From Sapria himalayana (Eukaryota; Streptophyta; Magnoliopsida; Malpighiales; Rafflesiaceae), in contig JAREIK010003123.1 in the NCBI GenBank assembly GCA_029783825.1, positions 562,501 through 626,500 on the forward strand: a stretch of DNA of 64,000 nucleotides, given 5' to 3'. Positions 48,240-61,504 of this stretch are shown in pieces; positions within the stretch are counted from its first letter, which is position 1; each line of letters opens with the position of its first letter. The notes beneath the pieces were generated by a model. It saw only the letters and a list, made by a program, of their open reading frames with translations, made no database searches and was not told the DNA's origin. The translations under genes and the position numbers were made by a program.

Positions 48240-48480
48240 ATTCAATGAGAAATTGAATCATGCAGTATTTCCCAGAAATGGGTTCCCAGGTACGAGTCCA
48301 ACAGCTTTTTTTCCCTTCGGTATTAAGGATCAAGACACTCGCTGGAGCCCCCAAGCGTCCGACTCCAACCCCATTAGCTAACTCATTTTATTATTCCGAG
48401 ACACCACACTTATGTGTCCCATGTTTCCCTAATGAAGAAGAATATTTCTTCACCATATCCAACAACTCAAACCTAGCAAA
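48240..48480. other. Less AT-rich segment inside the CACTA, possible second capture
   Basis: A distinctly more GC-rich 240-bp segment. The plus strand is open from 48260 to 48484 (IKTLAGAPKRPTPTPLANSF, then SETPHLCVPCFPNEEEYFF); the minus strand also reads through much of it. I do not recognise either translation. Its composition differs from the element around it, so it may be another captured host fragment. Confidence 0.35.
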
Positions 48481-48897
48481 ATGAGATGATGCCAATCAAT
48501 TGAATAGACACATAAAATGATACACAAACTGATTTTTAACTTGTTTTTTTTAAACAAGAATACTAACACATGGAAATAATAGACACCCATTGTAAGGTAA
48601 AATATAGAGGTGAGCAGCAAAATCAAATGAGAATCAGCTGAGAGTTTTCTACTATGAGTAAGCGTACTAGAGCAGCTATTCTATTAGGTGAACCCCAAGT
48701 TTTAAGACCCAAATTTATCACTGAGCAAACAACTTGAGCAAAATGTAAGAAAAAGAAAGGAGCTTTGCCTGTCCATCATGCACCGTTGTTGTTGCAATTG
48801 AGCAACCATCACCAGTAATAAAATTGCCACCTTAATAAACAATAGCAACATACACCACAACTGAAAGGTGAGCTGCACCAATTTGTGCTGGCTCGCA

Positions 48898-49810
48898 CTA
48901 AATGAAGTAATTTAGCATTCTTCTGGTCACATCTAGCTTTCTTCTTCCCAGCATAGGCTCAAACTACATCAATTTTAAGTCGCAAACAACATCAACACAA
49001 ACAAAAAAACACTCATTTCGTCACAGAATCATTTCAAACAACAAAAACAAAATCAAAATCAAAATCAAAATAAAAAACAAAAACCTATATGAATGTGTGA
49101 CACTTGAAGTCATCAACTTCCAAAATCAATGTCATGTTTCCATAGCGAAAACAATAATTTTTTGCACTAAACACAGTTACTACTTTTTGTTCATGCCCTC
49201 AATTGTAACCATCCATGACAAGTTGGTGAGCTTGAGCAATAAGCTATAGATTGTTCATCTGGTTAAACTAGTCAGATATGTCATGCAGAAGAAGGATGGG
49301 CGAGAATGGAGGTGAAGGAAAAGCACAAGTGGGTTGGATTAAGCACGTAAAGAAGGAACAATGATGGATGAGCATTACTTGGCCGAAAGTGTAGCCAGTA
49401 CATCTCGGAGAGATGCCCCAGCTGTATCGATCATCAGGATCAAACCACAAGAGATCGCACATCGGGCCCTCTTGAGGAATTTCTTGAACACGGTCAAAGT
49501 TGTGAATGTTATTCAGCATTTCAATGGAAGGAGATAATCCCCCGTGTAGACAAAAGATTTCTGACTCAACCAAGGCAGTCAAGAGAAAATAATCAAATAG
49601 ATCGGTGAAAATCTTCTAGACATTAGAATTGCCATACTTCCATAGGCACTCATCATAAAATCCATAAACATGAGTGATTTGCCTATTTTAGTTATTGATG
49701 CTCAGGATTGTGATCCGTTGTGGATAGCACACTTTGAGAGCCACTAGGAGTGAGACTGTCTCGATTGAATAATATCCATGATCAACATAATCTTGCATCC
49801 AACTAAATGT
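48898..49810 (-). pseudogene. Captured PP2A catalytic-subunit fragment, intron-containing
   Basis: PP2Ac is the serine/threonine phosphatase catalytic subunit. Three exon-like blocks read on the minus strand. Exon a, 49379-49810: [29 protein letters not shown], then [43 protein letters not shown] and [20 protein letters not shown], ending YTFGQ. Exon b, 49085-49282: [42 protein letters not shown]. Exon c, 48898-48963: FEP and DVTRR, ending in a TAG close to the normal C-terminus. About two thirds of the enzyme is present; the N-terminal exons, including the GDIHG motif, are missing. GDYVDRG reads QDYVDHG, GNHE is lost, and internal stops are present, so it is inactive. Introns at 49283-49378 (GT donor, acceptor AG changed to AT) and 48964-49084 (GT-AG) remain. 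Confidence 0.9.
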
Positions 49811-50460
49811 CTGAAACACCACACTTTTTTTAATGAAAGCAAAGAATCATGGTTAGGTTAGTCGGCTAAGCAAAGAACAAAACTAGAATCAAAAACAAAG
49901 ATGCCACTAAATAAATTTCTCCTATTTAGTTACACATAGGTAAAAATCATGTGCCCGCAAGTTGCTCATTATTTCATTACAAATCCAGTGAAAGACTTAT
50001 GTTGGAGTAATTTTTTCAACTTATCATTGCATATTATTCTCCACCTATATGATGGATCCTTTTATAAAACAAGAACATTTAATGATTAATTAAAATTGAA
50101 GAAAAGCACCATGGATTCTCATCAGGGGGAGGTAAAGATGATAGATGTTGGCATACATGTAGATTATTTTTTTATATATAGTTTCACATCTTCTTTACAA
50201 TATCAGAATGAGATAATGCATCTTTACTTATAACAATAAATTTTATGAGAGTGCCTGAAAGAGGAATAGGAAACAAAAAATCCAATAATTTTTCTCTTCT
50301 CTTGTTTCTCTCTCGGCTTTGATTCATCATCCGAAGCTGTGAAGCTTTAATATTTATTCAAACACATTACAAATTGACTTCACCATGACATATTCAACCC
50401 TAAAAAACTTTTATGTGTCTCATCTTCTTCCTCCCTTTTCTTTGATTCCTTATTCTTAAA
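49811..50460. other. Captured flank upstream of the PP2Ac exons
   Basis: On the minus strand, exon a is preceded by GTTTCAG, a normal acceptor, and an apparent intron of T-rich sequence. No earlier PP2Ac exon was found up to 50460. The stretch is probably the captured intron plus further host DNA of unknown origin. Confidence 0.45.
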
Positions 50461-50600
50461 AATAAACAAAAATCAAAAATAATTTAGAATTAATTCTGAT
50501 ACAAAAGTTACATGGTTAAAACAAAAACATAACATAGTTTCAAATGCTGCTAACTATGACTCCATATAGGATATCTGCTGTTCCATTACATTCTTAATTT
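50461..50600 (-). repeat. tnpA 3' end, second copy (B)
   Basis: Matches copy A (47505-47745): TTACATGGTTAAAACAAAAAC versus TTACATAGTTAAAACAAAAAC, and CTATGACTCCATATAGGATA versus CTATGACTCCATATAGGACA. Copy B lacks about 110 bases present in A. Direct orientation. Confidence 0.75.
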
Positions 50601-52390
50601 CTTTCATCTCATCATTTACTTCTTTCACTTCATATATATTTTTTTAAATGAGTAATCTGTTTATCCTTCTCTTCTTTCAATTCCTATATTTTTTTCCTTC
50701 AAATGAGTAATCTGCTCATCATTTTCTTTCATTTTTGTCTCCATAACTTCAAAACATTCATTTTTTTCTATTACTTACTGTTCGATTGCCTCATCCACCA
50801 CTGCTGTGACAGAGGAATTAGAAGCTTGACTGCTGCAACAAATATTCACTCCTTTTGAGCTGATGTCATACACTCATTACTTCTTCTGACCTTATATGCT
50901 CTCCAAATAATTAGGATCGCAGTCAATTGATTTAAGATCCATAGAACTCTCCAAATATCACACGTTCCTCCATGAGTTCCTGTGATAAAATAGAAAAAAA
51001 TAATGTTCTCGATATACTTAAAATAAATCAAATATTTCTCATTCCACCCAACTTTCAAAATTTACTATAATATTTTAAAAGTTTATTAATATAACAGATT
51101 CTTATAGTAAAAAAATGAGACTTGTAGTCAACAAATTGCCCATCCACTTTCTTCACATGCATTTTCCTAAAAATCACATAAAAATTAAGATCATAACCCA
51201 ATTCTCCAGCCTAAAGTATGTATTAATTAAGTCAAAAATTAACAAATGTTAGAAAATTTTAGCTAAAATAATAAGACCATGCCCATATTTGATTTAATTG
51301 GACTATTAGGACAACTACTAAATATATAAATATTTTAAACTTATAAATTGTACCAAATCTCGTGCATGCTCAATGCTCAACTTTGACCCTCTTTTGTGGT
51401 GAGATATTCATGTATCTGGTCCAGCTACCTCAGTCCATCAATTTGTGCTGGCTATCTCTAATTTTTTCTTCACATTTGGCTCCTCCCAATACTTAAGCCA
51501 CTCGGGCCACTCATCCTCGGGTATAAAATCATACCTATCTTTTTAAATCTTTAATTTATAGACAAAATATGGGTACCATTCAACAACTTTGCTCTCCCAC
51601 AATGATTATCTGTCCATCAAATTTGGGTGCCCATGTGCACTGATTCGGTATATAGAAAATTCACAAAAAAACTTTATTAATAACAAGGATATAAAGATTT
51701 AATGCAATAATAAGCAATATAATTAGATAATTATATTTTCAATAATTAGATAATTAGTTAACTAATTAGATAATTAATTTTCAATGCCTTTGTTTCTTTA
51801 TTTTTATCTTAAAATCATTAAAGTTAGTCTCTCTTGTCGATTCAGAAACTTTCTTCCATGAGAATGCTTTAAAATCAACCATTTTCTTAAGACTTTGTAA
51901 TTATAGCCAACCACTTATGAGATGGAATTAAACTGTAAAAATTAATAAATAACATTGAAAACAAGCAATTCATAACTATATATAAAAACAAAACTACTAA
52001 CAGGAATATCATAATTTTTTATTCAAGTAATATTTACATATTTCTTATACCTCTCATCCACAATATCTATTACTAACTTAGCACTACATGTAGAGAAAGG
52101 CACAACATTTGATGATGTCGATGATGCTTTAAATGCGGGAACTATCTGTGTAAAATGTGGTGTAGAAGATGATGATGGATCAAAAGTGTGAATAGGAGGG
52201 ACAATAGGTAGTAGCCTTATATCTAATAAATGTGATGGTAAAGATGTCGATGGTGATGGAGATGGTGATGTTGATGTTGAAGTCTAGATATGATGGGTAT
52301 GAGATGGTACTGACTGTACAACAAGATGTAAATACTAGATGAATTTCATCCATTTTTGCATCCACGTCCACCTCAACCATGCCCACATCT
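50545..52390 (-). pseudogene. CACTA tnpA-type gene (Transposase_24-like), decayed
   Basis: tnpA-type proteins bind CACTA subterminal repeats. From the high-coordinate side: a Ser/Pro/His-rich opening (52390-52130), then VIDIVDERYKKYVNIT (about 52075), HSHGRKFLNRQERLTL (about 51860), PEDEWPEWLKYWEEP (about 51515) and HHKRGSKLSIEHARDL (about 51390), which fits the Transposase_24 family pattern of plant CACTA elements. A charged, probably coiled-coil tail follows (KMKENDEQITHLKEKN, near 50730; EVNDEMKEIKNVMEQQ near 50610), ending near 50550. Stops and shifts break it throughout. Confidence 0.7.
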
Positions 52391-52571
52391 TTTAAGTGTC
52401 ATATGCTATACAAAAATTAAAAACATAGAACAAATAATAGAGATATAATGAATATATAAATTGATATTGTATGATGAACAACCATTCATTTTAGAATAAT
52501 ATAGATCAATGAATTACAACAAAATATAGAAAGTCTTTGAAACTATAATATTTTAATACAATTATAACGGT

Positions 52572-55500
52572 TTAATTATCAGCATTACTATCATCCTCTA
52601 ATAGATTTTCTAATATTTTATATGATTCTGATGGAAGTTCCAACTTATCTTCTGATAGAAAATGATCATTTTAAATTTCTATTAGGCTATCATTTGAGAC
52701 ACATAAGTTTTCTGGATCTTCTTCTTCATGCATAAGCTCAATATTATTTATGTCATCTTCTTGAAATGCCGGTGCAATAACTATATTTGTACTTCTTTGT
52801 TGAGATATTGGTACTTTAAAATTTGATCGAGCTTTGATTTTGCAAATAGCCTACCAGTCACTCTTATCACAATATAAACTCGGATATGTATAATAATATA
52901 TTCAAGTGGCTTGAACTGTCATAATAAATGTCTCATATCGATTAAATTTGTATTTATGGTTAACATCCACTAGCTTATAATCTGAATGAATCTTTGTACC
53001 CACATTTTAGGTAGGATCAAACCACTCACATCTAAATAATACAATCCGTTTATTTTTGAGTCCAAGATACTCCAACTCAATAACTTCTGCGAGCTGACCA
53101 TAATAATCAATCTCATCTGTACTATTCCTTGTGCCTTTAATGCATACACCACTATTCATAGTTGCTTTAGAAGAATCATGCCCTATTATGTGAGATTTAT
53201 ATCCATTGACAAAATATCCAGGATAGGTTGTCACATATCTAAATGGATCTTTACTTAGATTTTGTATGAATATGTTGGAATCTTCATTTGAAGGATCATT
53301 TGTCTGTTGCATACATTCAACAAATAATGTTAAATACTAAAAGATACTAAAATATCAAATGATTTTAAAAATTAAAGCTTAATAATTCTCATAGTACTTG
53401 AACTAATTTGCAAATTCTATTTCTAGCATAGAATTGACCTCATTACTAGAAATGGTTGGTTGCATATGTTTTAACTACTTAACATAAAGATTGCACAAAT
53501 ATAAATAGAGGAAGAACAATGGATATCAATTTTTAATTATTCCTTATAGGACAAAATTAAACTATGATTAACCTACATCTATTTTGGGTTTACATACTTA
53601 ATATATGGTGCAACCACCTCACAATTAAGTAAAATGTAGCTCCGGATTACTTTGTACTCTTCATTTGTTATACATCTTTTCTTAGCTCTTCTAAATGCTC
53701 TTACAGGGTGCTAGATGATAGATAGTTTGTTCATGGGTTCATCTTCTACCAGTACACGACATTCATCATTCCGAGGAACATTTCTATTCATTGTATTGAC
53801 ACGATCCTCAAAATAATCAGAACAAAAAGATGATGCTTCTTATACTAAATATGTATTGCAAATTAAACCTTCAAGTTTTTCCTTGTTTCAAACATTCAAT
53901 TTCAACTTACGAAGATACCTACAACTATTATTTAGGTCTCAATTAAATCAAATTACAATATTAATAAATACTTGAAATAATAAAATACAGCTACTTATTT
54001 TTATTAACCTCTCAAAAGGATACATCCAACTGTATTGCACTGGTTTGGCTATCCTTGCTTCATATGCCAAATGGACCAGTAAATGCTCCATTATGTCAAA
54101 AAAGTTTGTGAGAATATTAGTTCAAGCTTATAAAGAATGAGAGGTATGTCATTCTACAGTCTCACCATGTCATCTATTTTGATTGTGGTTGCAATTAGCT
54201 GTTTGAAATACAGACTATGTTTTGTAAGAACCTTCCAAACTCTTAGGGGAAGTATTCATGGAAAACAATTAGTATTAGTCTCTGCATAAATAGATGATAG
54301 TCATGATTCTCATTCCAAATAACTTAATATTCTTCATTTCTAAATATCTACCCATATTTGACACATTTCTTTCAGGGAATTTAAAATCTATAACTCATTC
54401 ACACAATGTCTATCATACTTTCTTATCAAGTGTGTAATAAGCTTTAGGATATTTTTTTTATAGCCACGTTCTATTTCAATTCAAGAGGTTGACAATAATC
54501 ATTCAACTCTTGTCTTGATTTTAAAGTATCATTTATTTTTGTCGTCTACATTAAGGACATTGTTGAAAACATTGTCAAACATATTTTTTTAATATGCATT
54601 ACATCCAAGTTATGATGAATTAAATTGGACTTTTAATAGGGCAAGTCCAAAAAAATACTACATTTCCTCCAGCCAAATATTTTGCATATTGGTCCATTAG
54701 TTCTAATAGTAGCCATTTTAGGTACATTCTTCATACCCAAACTCTGAATCTCCATCAAGATATCATCTCCTGAACAAATAGCTGGTGCAACTATCATCAT
54801 TGTTTTATTTTTTTGAAATGCAGTTCTATTTATGTAGAATGGATGATTTGTAGGTAGAAACTTATGATGGTTATCAAACCACGACTGTTTCCCATTGAAT
54901 TTGAGGGTAAATACATCAAACTTTTCCATGCAATACGAGCATGCTAATCATCATGCAGTACTTCAAACAGACAATATTGAATATACAGGAAAATCACTTA
55001 CCATCCACATAAGGACCGCCCGCATAATGAAAAATTTCTTTTTTGATATGTCATGTGTATTCACGCCAACATCTCACAAATGATTTAACTATGCTATAAG
55101 AGATTGTAAAAAAACATACAACATGTCTTTTGGATTTTTTGTCCCTAAAACCAATATTGACAGAAATAGATATTGCTCCTTCATACATAACCATGGAAGT
55201 AATTTGTAAGGTGTCACTATCACTGCCCATGTTGAATATTATTGTCCAAATTGATCAAGTGGCTGAAAACCATCAGTGTAGAGACTCAATCTTACATTTT
55301 GACTTTCAACTACAAAATTTTGATGTATATGATTAAAATGCTTCCAAGAAAGTGAATCTGATGGATGACACATCACCCCTTCTTCAACCTCATGCTAGAA
55401 TGCCACCTCATATCATGCGCTATAGCATTTAATGCATATAGTCTCTATAATCGAGGAATTAAAAGAAAGTAATACATCTTTTTAAGTGCAACTTTTATCT

Positions 55501-56257
55501 TTTGTCGCATATATGTAACACGAGATGCCTTCTTAAATCGAGGATGATCACAAAACTTATAGCTAATTAAATCACTATCACCACCTCAATATAACATACA
55601 TCAATAGAAAAAACAATCAATTTTTTCCACTAGTAGACTGATACCTCTTAGTAACTTATTTTATCAGCTCTGTCATCAGTTCTGGAATAATCTCTTTCAT
55701 CAGTTCTGTCACCTGATCAAATAATTTTTCAAACATATGATTTTTGACTTCATGCTCATAAGTTGAGCTACAAGTGACAATTTCAAATATGTTTTACAAC
55801 TAGGCCACAACCCATTATTTGTAGCTTTAAGCATATCATAAAATTTTTGAGCTTCAGGATTAGGTAGTTCATCCATGTAATCCATATTGAAGTTAGCACC
55901 AGTAGCTTTCATGACCATTCTATGATATGTGTTTGATGCTTCTTCACTACATACATACAATTCAGTATCCTTATTTTGGTCAATGTTTAGAGCCACTATA
56001 CTTTCCCCATGATAAATCTAAATAAAATAATTTGGTACAAAGCCATATTTAGCCACATGGTATATAATAGTATTTACATCATTAAAAGATATATTCTGAT
56101 ACTTGTGGTTATTACATGGACACTTAATTTTATCTCCATCTATCTATTTCAATTGACTACATGAAAAGTTGATGAAAGTTTCCAACCCACTCAAAAAATC
56201 TTTATTCAAAATTCTATTCATAAACCTTTTCTACATCCACTAATAATCTAAACTCAT
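52572..56257 (-). pseudogene. CACTA tnp2-type transposase, decayed
   Basis: The catalytic transposase family of plant CACTA elements. From a possible ATG at 56255-56257: MNRILNKDFLSGLETFINF and IKCPCNNHKYQ (Transpos_assoc domain, 56210-56090), HGESIVALNID (about 56005) and a clean stretch to 55709 (MDELPNPEAQKFYDMLK). Then the Transposase_21 domain: NGKQSWFDNHHKFLPTNHPF (about 54890-54830), SIFLDLPY and HHNLDVMHIKK (about 54610). Then DUF4218 with EHLLVHLAYEARIAKPVQYS and WMYPFER (54100-54010), and DUF4216 with IELEYLGLKNKRIVLFRCEW (about 53080-53020), DYKLVDVNHKYKFNRYETF and a DKSDW-AICKIKAR end. Stop at 52572-52574. Domain order is complete; stops and frameshifts inactivate it. Confidence 0.87.
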
Positions 56258-57293
56258 TTTGCCCTGTTATATTTGCAAAGAATAATGCTCAATCATAATT
56301 CTGAATGAAACATACAATGCCTTAAAATAATACTAATAATTAAATAAAATAACTTACAAATGAATATGCAAAGAAAAAATATCATGAATATCTAGGCAAT
56401 ACATTTGTAGAATCTACATGAAGAAACAGAGCATTTATTAGCATGCTAAAGATTAAAAGATATCATGCTATTACTAGATGAAGGGAGCAAATCATGTGAA
56501 AGGACAAGAAATGGAAGCAAAAAAGAAAGGAATTGAAAGTTTGAAGGAGTAAGCTACTCACTTCTCAATGAAGAACAAAGAGAAAATGTTCTATTGTGAT
56601 TCAACTCAATATTAAAATAAATAGGAAAGAAAAAAATTAATGGAATGAAGATCCAATTCCATGAACTCTTGACAAATTAATTAATGAAGAATTCAAACAT
56701 GAAAAAAAATAGATTTTGACTAGAAAACATCCCATACAAAGTATTCAACTAGAAAACATAGATCTAAAGCAAGCTACAATTACAGATTTTTAGCATTACA
56801 AATATGGACTGATTAGAGATACTAACAATTACAGACATTAACATTAACATAATTTGTGGAAAACTACAATCAAAAGACAGTTTGGTAAAGAAAACTTACA
56901 TACACATCAATTAATACCTAATCGATACGAAGGAAGTGAACTTATTAATTTAGCAAAGATTATAGAAATAGCAATCACTTATATTTTTGATGTTTAGATA
57001 TTAAAAAAAAATTACATTTTGGCAAGAGTAGCCCGAGATGGCTACTTTTCACAATGCCCAAATAGTTAACGAGTAAATCAATCATATGGCCACATCACTT
57101 TTTTTAAAAGCTTCTAAAACAAGTTAATTAATTTCATCAAACAATTACATGGCTATAATTGCAAATAACTTAAAAAACATTTAATATACTCATATTATAA
57201 TTTTACATCAAAATAAAAAGTTGCAAATATATAAATGACAAAAAAAATGATACACATAAATACAAACAAAAAACTATACATACATAGATATGT

Positions 57294-57308
57294 GTGTGTG
57301 TGTGTGTA
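57294..57308. repeat. (TG)n microsatellite
   Basis: Short uninterrupted GT repeat. Confidence 0.85.
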
Positions 57309-58429
57309 AAAATATATATCATATATCAAGAGTATCATCATCTGCACAAAAAAAATTTATTAACATACACTAAATCAAAAATAGATGAAAAGAAAAAAAA
57401 ATAAAAGGATAACAAATATTATATCAAGAGTATTATATATCAAGAGTATTATATTATGCATTAATGATAATTTTTGATTTTTGTTTATCATTAATTTTTA
57501 ATTGCTAAATGTTGAATTTATCAAAAAATGTATTACTAGAATAACATTAAATCTAAAATATCACACCAATATTAAAGATATTTCTTCATAAGGCGATTTA
57601 TGATCCAATAAACAATTTTTATTAAAAAAACATTACTTTGATATTTTGATTCTCATTAATAATCTCAGAATCAACATTAGATCATAGTCAAAATTTTGAA
57701 AGCCATTATTGAACGACTTGTTTTTTATCTTGTTTGATTTTTTTTATTTTCATTTAGTTGTACAATATTCTTTTCGAAAATTTCTGATTTTTTGTATGCG
57801 TGACAAAAAAATGGCAAGTTTTTGTGTATAAAAGTATATTAGTACACATGTTTCATTGTAAACAAAAAAAAATTGCATGTAAATCAAACATATACTACAC
57901 TAAATAAACAACTTCATACGCACCACACATCTACTACTTTGGATATAATACTATATGCAAATTTTTTAAAAAACAAAAAGGTATACTCTATTACTAATCA
58001 AATTATATATCATATTACTAATGTGAACATTATAAAATGATGAAATAATTACTTATTATAAATGTATACATGAAATAAGTCACCATGCATGGCCAGTGTG
58101 TTTTGAGAATGCATGGTATCTTGCTCTTCTTTGAATTTAAAATATTACAGTACGTTGCTCTTCTTCTCTTGTTAGTATTTTCTTCGTCCTCTTTTACTAC
58201 TCTTCTTTGAATTTCGAAGCTAGCACACTTTATATTGATTTGAAATCTAATAAACCTTTTAAAAAATAATCATTAAAAGAAAAAAACTTCACACATCTGA
58301 TTTATCGTTAAATCACAAGAACTCAACAAAAAACTACCATATAGCTCACTGCCGATTTTAAATTTGCAAAACTCATTACTAATTTCTCATTAAATTATAA
58401 TGAAAATAAATACAATAAAAAAACATGCA

Positions 58430-58990
58430 GAGAAAGAGAAAGAGATAGAGAGAGAAATGTTATTTGTTTGATATTGTTCTTCGAAATGAATTTTGCGATG
58501 GCGGTGTGTTCAGAGAGAAGTTCTTTGTTTGATATGGTTCTTCAAAATGATGCTGCAACAATGGTGTGTTTTGAAAGTCAAAGGTTTTTCAGAAGTTAAC
58601 CGACCTAATTATGTAGAGACGGCCAGATGGGGTGAAAGACAGTTCACAAATGGAAAAATATTAGAAAAAGAAATTTATTATATTTAACCATAAATTATAT
58701 TATTTCATAAATATATACATTTATGGTTAATAGTTAAAGAAATTTTAAGGTTATTTTTTATAATATTATTTATTAATTAATAAAATAAATTTCAGAAATA
58801 AAAAAAAAATTTATGGTTATAACAATGGAGAAAAAAACATAATATTACTAATAACCATGAAAACTATCTATTGGTAATTAAATTTTCATATTATTTTATT
58901 TATTAAAAAAACATATTATTTCATGTAACCATTGATAAATTGTATAAATGTATAGCCATACAAATTTTATAACATCTCAATTAAATAAAA
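58430..58990. repeat. CACTA-internal direct duplication, copy 1
   Basis: Starts with an AGAGAGAGAAAT tract and ends in the segment TGTATAGCCATACAAATTTTAT. Matches 60510-61140 in direct orientation; the clearest part is 58680-58985 against 60836-61135, sharing words such as TTATTTCATAAATATAT and ACTAATAACCATGAAA. Confidence 0.75.
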
Positions 58991-59689
58991 AATAAATAAC
59001 CATGTAAATAATGAATAAGTGACACATCAATTATATTCAAACAACTAATAAAATATCTGGCCATAAAAATAAAAATATATAATCTTAACATATCCAAAAA
59101 AATAAAATTAAAAATTAATTACTTAAAAATATAACTTATAAAAAAAAGACTACAAATAAATCCATTAATAAAAAAAAGACAAAAGTAACAAGATTTTAAC
59201 TTGTATATTACTATAACAAATGATTTTAGATAATTTTTTAGTAGCTATTTCAATATTTAAAAAAAACAAAAAGAAAATATTAATCAAATAATAATTTTCT
59301 ATACTATGATTATTAACTTCTGAGTTAATAATCATACATCTAAGTAAATAATGAATTACGAAAACTATAGTACATAACAAATGAGAAGTATCAACAATAA
59401 TTTTTTAAAAAGGATTTCTTTACTTCTTTAAAGTTAGGATCACGATAGATGAGTTATATGAATAGTTATAAATGACAAGGATAATTGACTTGTCTCTCTC
59501 AATACCCAGTAATACTCTCAGCCTCATTCATAGAAAAACAACTACTAATACCCTTCTATGATATATCATTTCTTCATATGATATATACATTATAGAGATA
59601 ATCTCTTGTTTATGCATACAAGCATCATATTGCACATCACTATTCTCTTAGTTGCACATTTATATTACAGTATAAACTTTTATATATAA

Positions 59690-60065
59690 TGACATATGAT
59701 TATATAAATATACAAGTGTTTAGATATAATGTTGTGTTTAAAATATTTTTATAAATGTTACATATATATAAATATATATATGTAACACTTTTATAAATCT
59801 TATATAGTATATATATCAAATATATATAAACATTATAAATATTATATATTTATATAAAAATTTATATGTTATATAAATGTTTAAAAATATGTATTAACAT
59901 TTTATATGTTATTTAAATGTTATATAAACAATTATATAAATCGATAGTGTTATGTAAATGTCTATAAATATTTATAAAGATGTATAAACATTTATACATA
60001 TGTATAAATATTTATAAATAACATTATATGTTTATATAAACATATCAATATTTATATAAAATGTT

Positions 60066-60105
<40 letters not shown>

Positions 60106-60190
60106 GTATAGACATTTATATATAATGTCATATGATTATATAAATGTATAAAAGTTTATATATAATGTTATGTGTTTATAATATTTTTGG
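59690..60190. repeat. Degenerate AT-only tandem repeat
   Basis: Repeated TATAAATGTTATATAAAC-like words in which long stretches contain almost only A, T and an occasional G or C. It includes a perfect (AT)n run at 60071-60102. Confidence 0.8.
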
Positions 60191-60509
60191 AGATAATCAA
60201 AACAAAACACATAAACATGGTGTTTTTTTTCTTAAGTTACAGAAGTAGAAAACAATAAGCATACTTTTTTTTCTTAAGTTACAGAAGTAGAAAATGATAA
60301 GCATACATTTTGTATATGAAATCCATAAAACCCTAAAAAATTAATCATTAAAAGAGCAAAGTTTACACTAATCATATGTTGTTTCACTCATGGTGGAGAG
60401 TCAAAATCATATAAGTGATGTGAAAATAGAAGAAAGAAGAAGAAAAATTGGGGAAAAATGAAAAAAAATTTAAAACTGATTAAACTTTATAAACCAAACT
60501 CTGCTGGTA

Positions 60510-61140
60510 GAAATCAAATTGAGAGAGAGAAAGAGAGAGAGAAATATAATTAGTATTCTAAAGGAGAAGAGCATTGATAATCTTACTTGGTAACAAAAAG
60601 ATGTAAAATTGTAAGTTGCTCCCGTAGTCTTGTTTCACTACTCCTCTCTTTCTCTTCTCAAGATAACATAATATGGTTTAAGTGCTTGAATGCCTTAGCA
60701 TTTTTAAATTTCAGAGAAACTAAACTTAAAAAAATGGATGTAAATATATAGAAAAAAAAGAAACAAAAATATAAAAGTAAAATACAATTATAAAAATTAA
60801 TTAATTTAAATAAAAAATGAAATAGATTTTTATTTAACAATAAATGATATTATTTCATAAATATATAAATTTATGGCTAATAGTTTATGAAATTTTAATG
60901 GTTATTTTTTGTAATATTAAAAATAAATCAATGCAATAAATTTCAGAAATAAAAAAAATTTATTAATGGTTATAAAAATGATGAAAAAAAATTATATTAC
61001 TAATAACCATGAAACTAATAATGGGTAATCTAATTTTCACATTATTTCATTTATTAAAAAAACAAATTATTTAATATAAACATAAATAAATTATATAAAT
61101 GTATAACCATAAAAAATTTATAACATATTTATAATTTATG
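60510..61140. repeat. CACTA-internal direct duplication, copy 2
   Basis: Pairs with 58430-58990. It also begins with a GAGAGAGAAAGAGAGAGAGA tract. Confidence 0.75.
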
Positions 61141-61197
61141 GATAAGTTTATAATATTATTTCATAAATAAAAAAAATAATATTATATTATGATAAAG

Positions 61198-61198
<1 letters not shown>

Positions 61199-61250
<52 letters not shown>
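61199..61250. repeat. (TA)n microsatellite, about 26 units
   Basis: Uninterrupted TA repeat, the longest simple repeat in the window. Confidence 0.97.
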
Positions 61251-61252
<2 letters not shown>

Positions 61253-61504
61253 GGTTATAAATTTTTAAGAATTCAATTTATTTTTTATGAATATAATATG
61301 AAATAATTATAAAGGCATAAAATTTTATGTTATTTGATATAATTTATAAAATTCCAAAAATGACATAAAGTGAGAAGATAATTAAAAAGTTATATTTATT
61401 ATTTTAGTAAAAATGGAATAATAAAAGTGAATAGTAAAGATCTTACTAAATTATTTAATTTTTATATATTTTAGTAGGGGCAAAAAATAAAACTTGAATT
61501 CAAA

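Noticed and set aside
48898..49810. A functional PP2A catalytic-subunit gene
   Set aside because: N-terminal exons are absent, metal-binding motifs are changed (QDYVDHG, loss of GNHE), internal stops are present and one splice acceptor is lost.
52180..52386. Minus-strand frame of 68 codons over a GATGGTGATG repeat
   Set aside because: It reads the Ser/Pro/His-rich low-complexity opening of tnpA in another frame.
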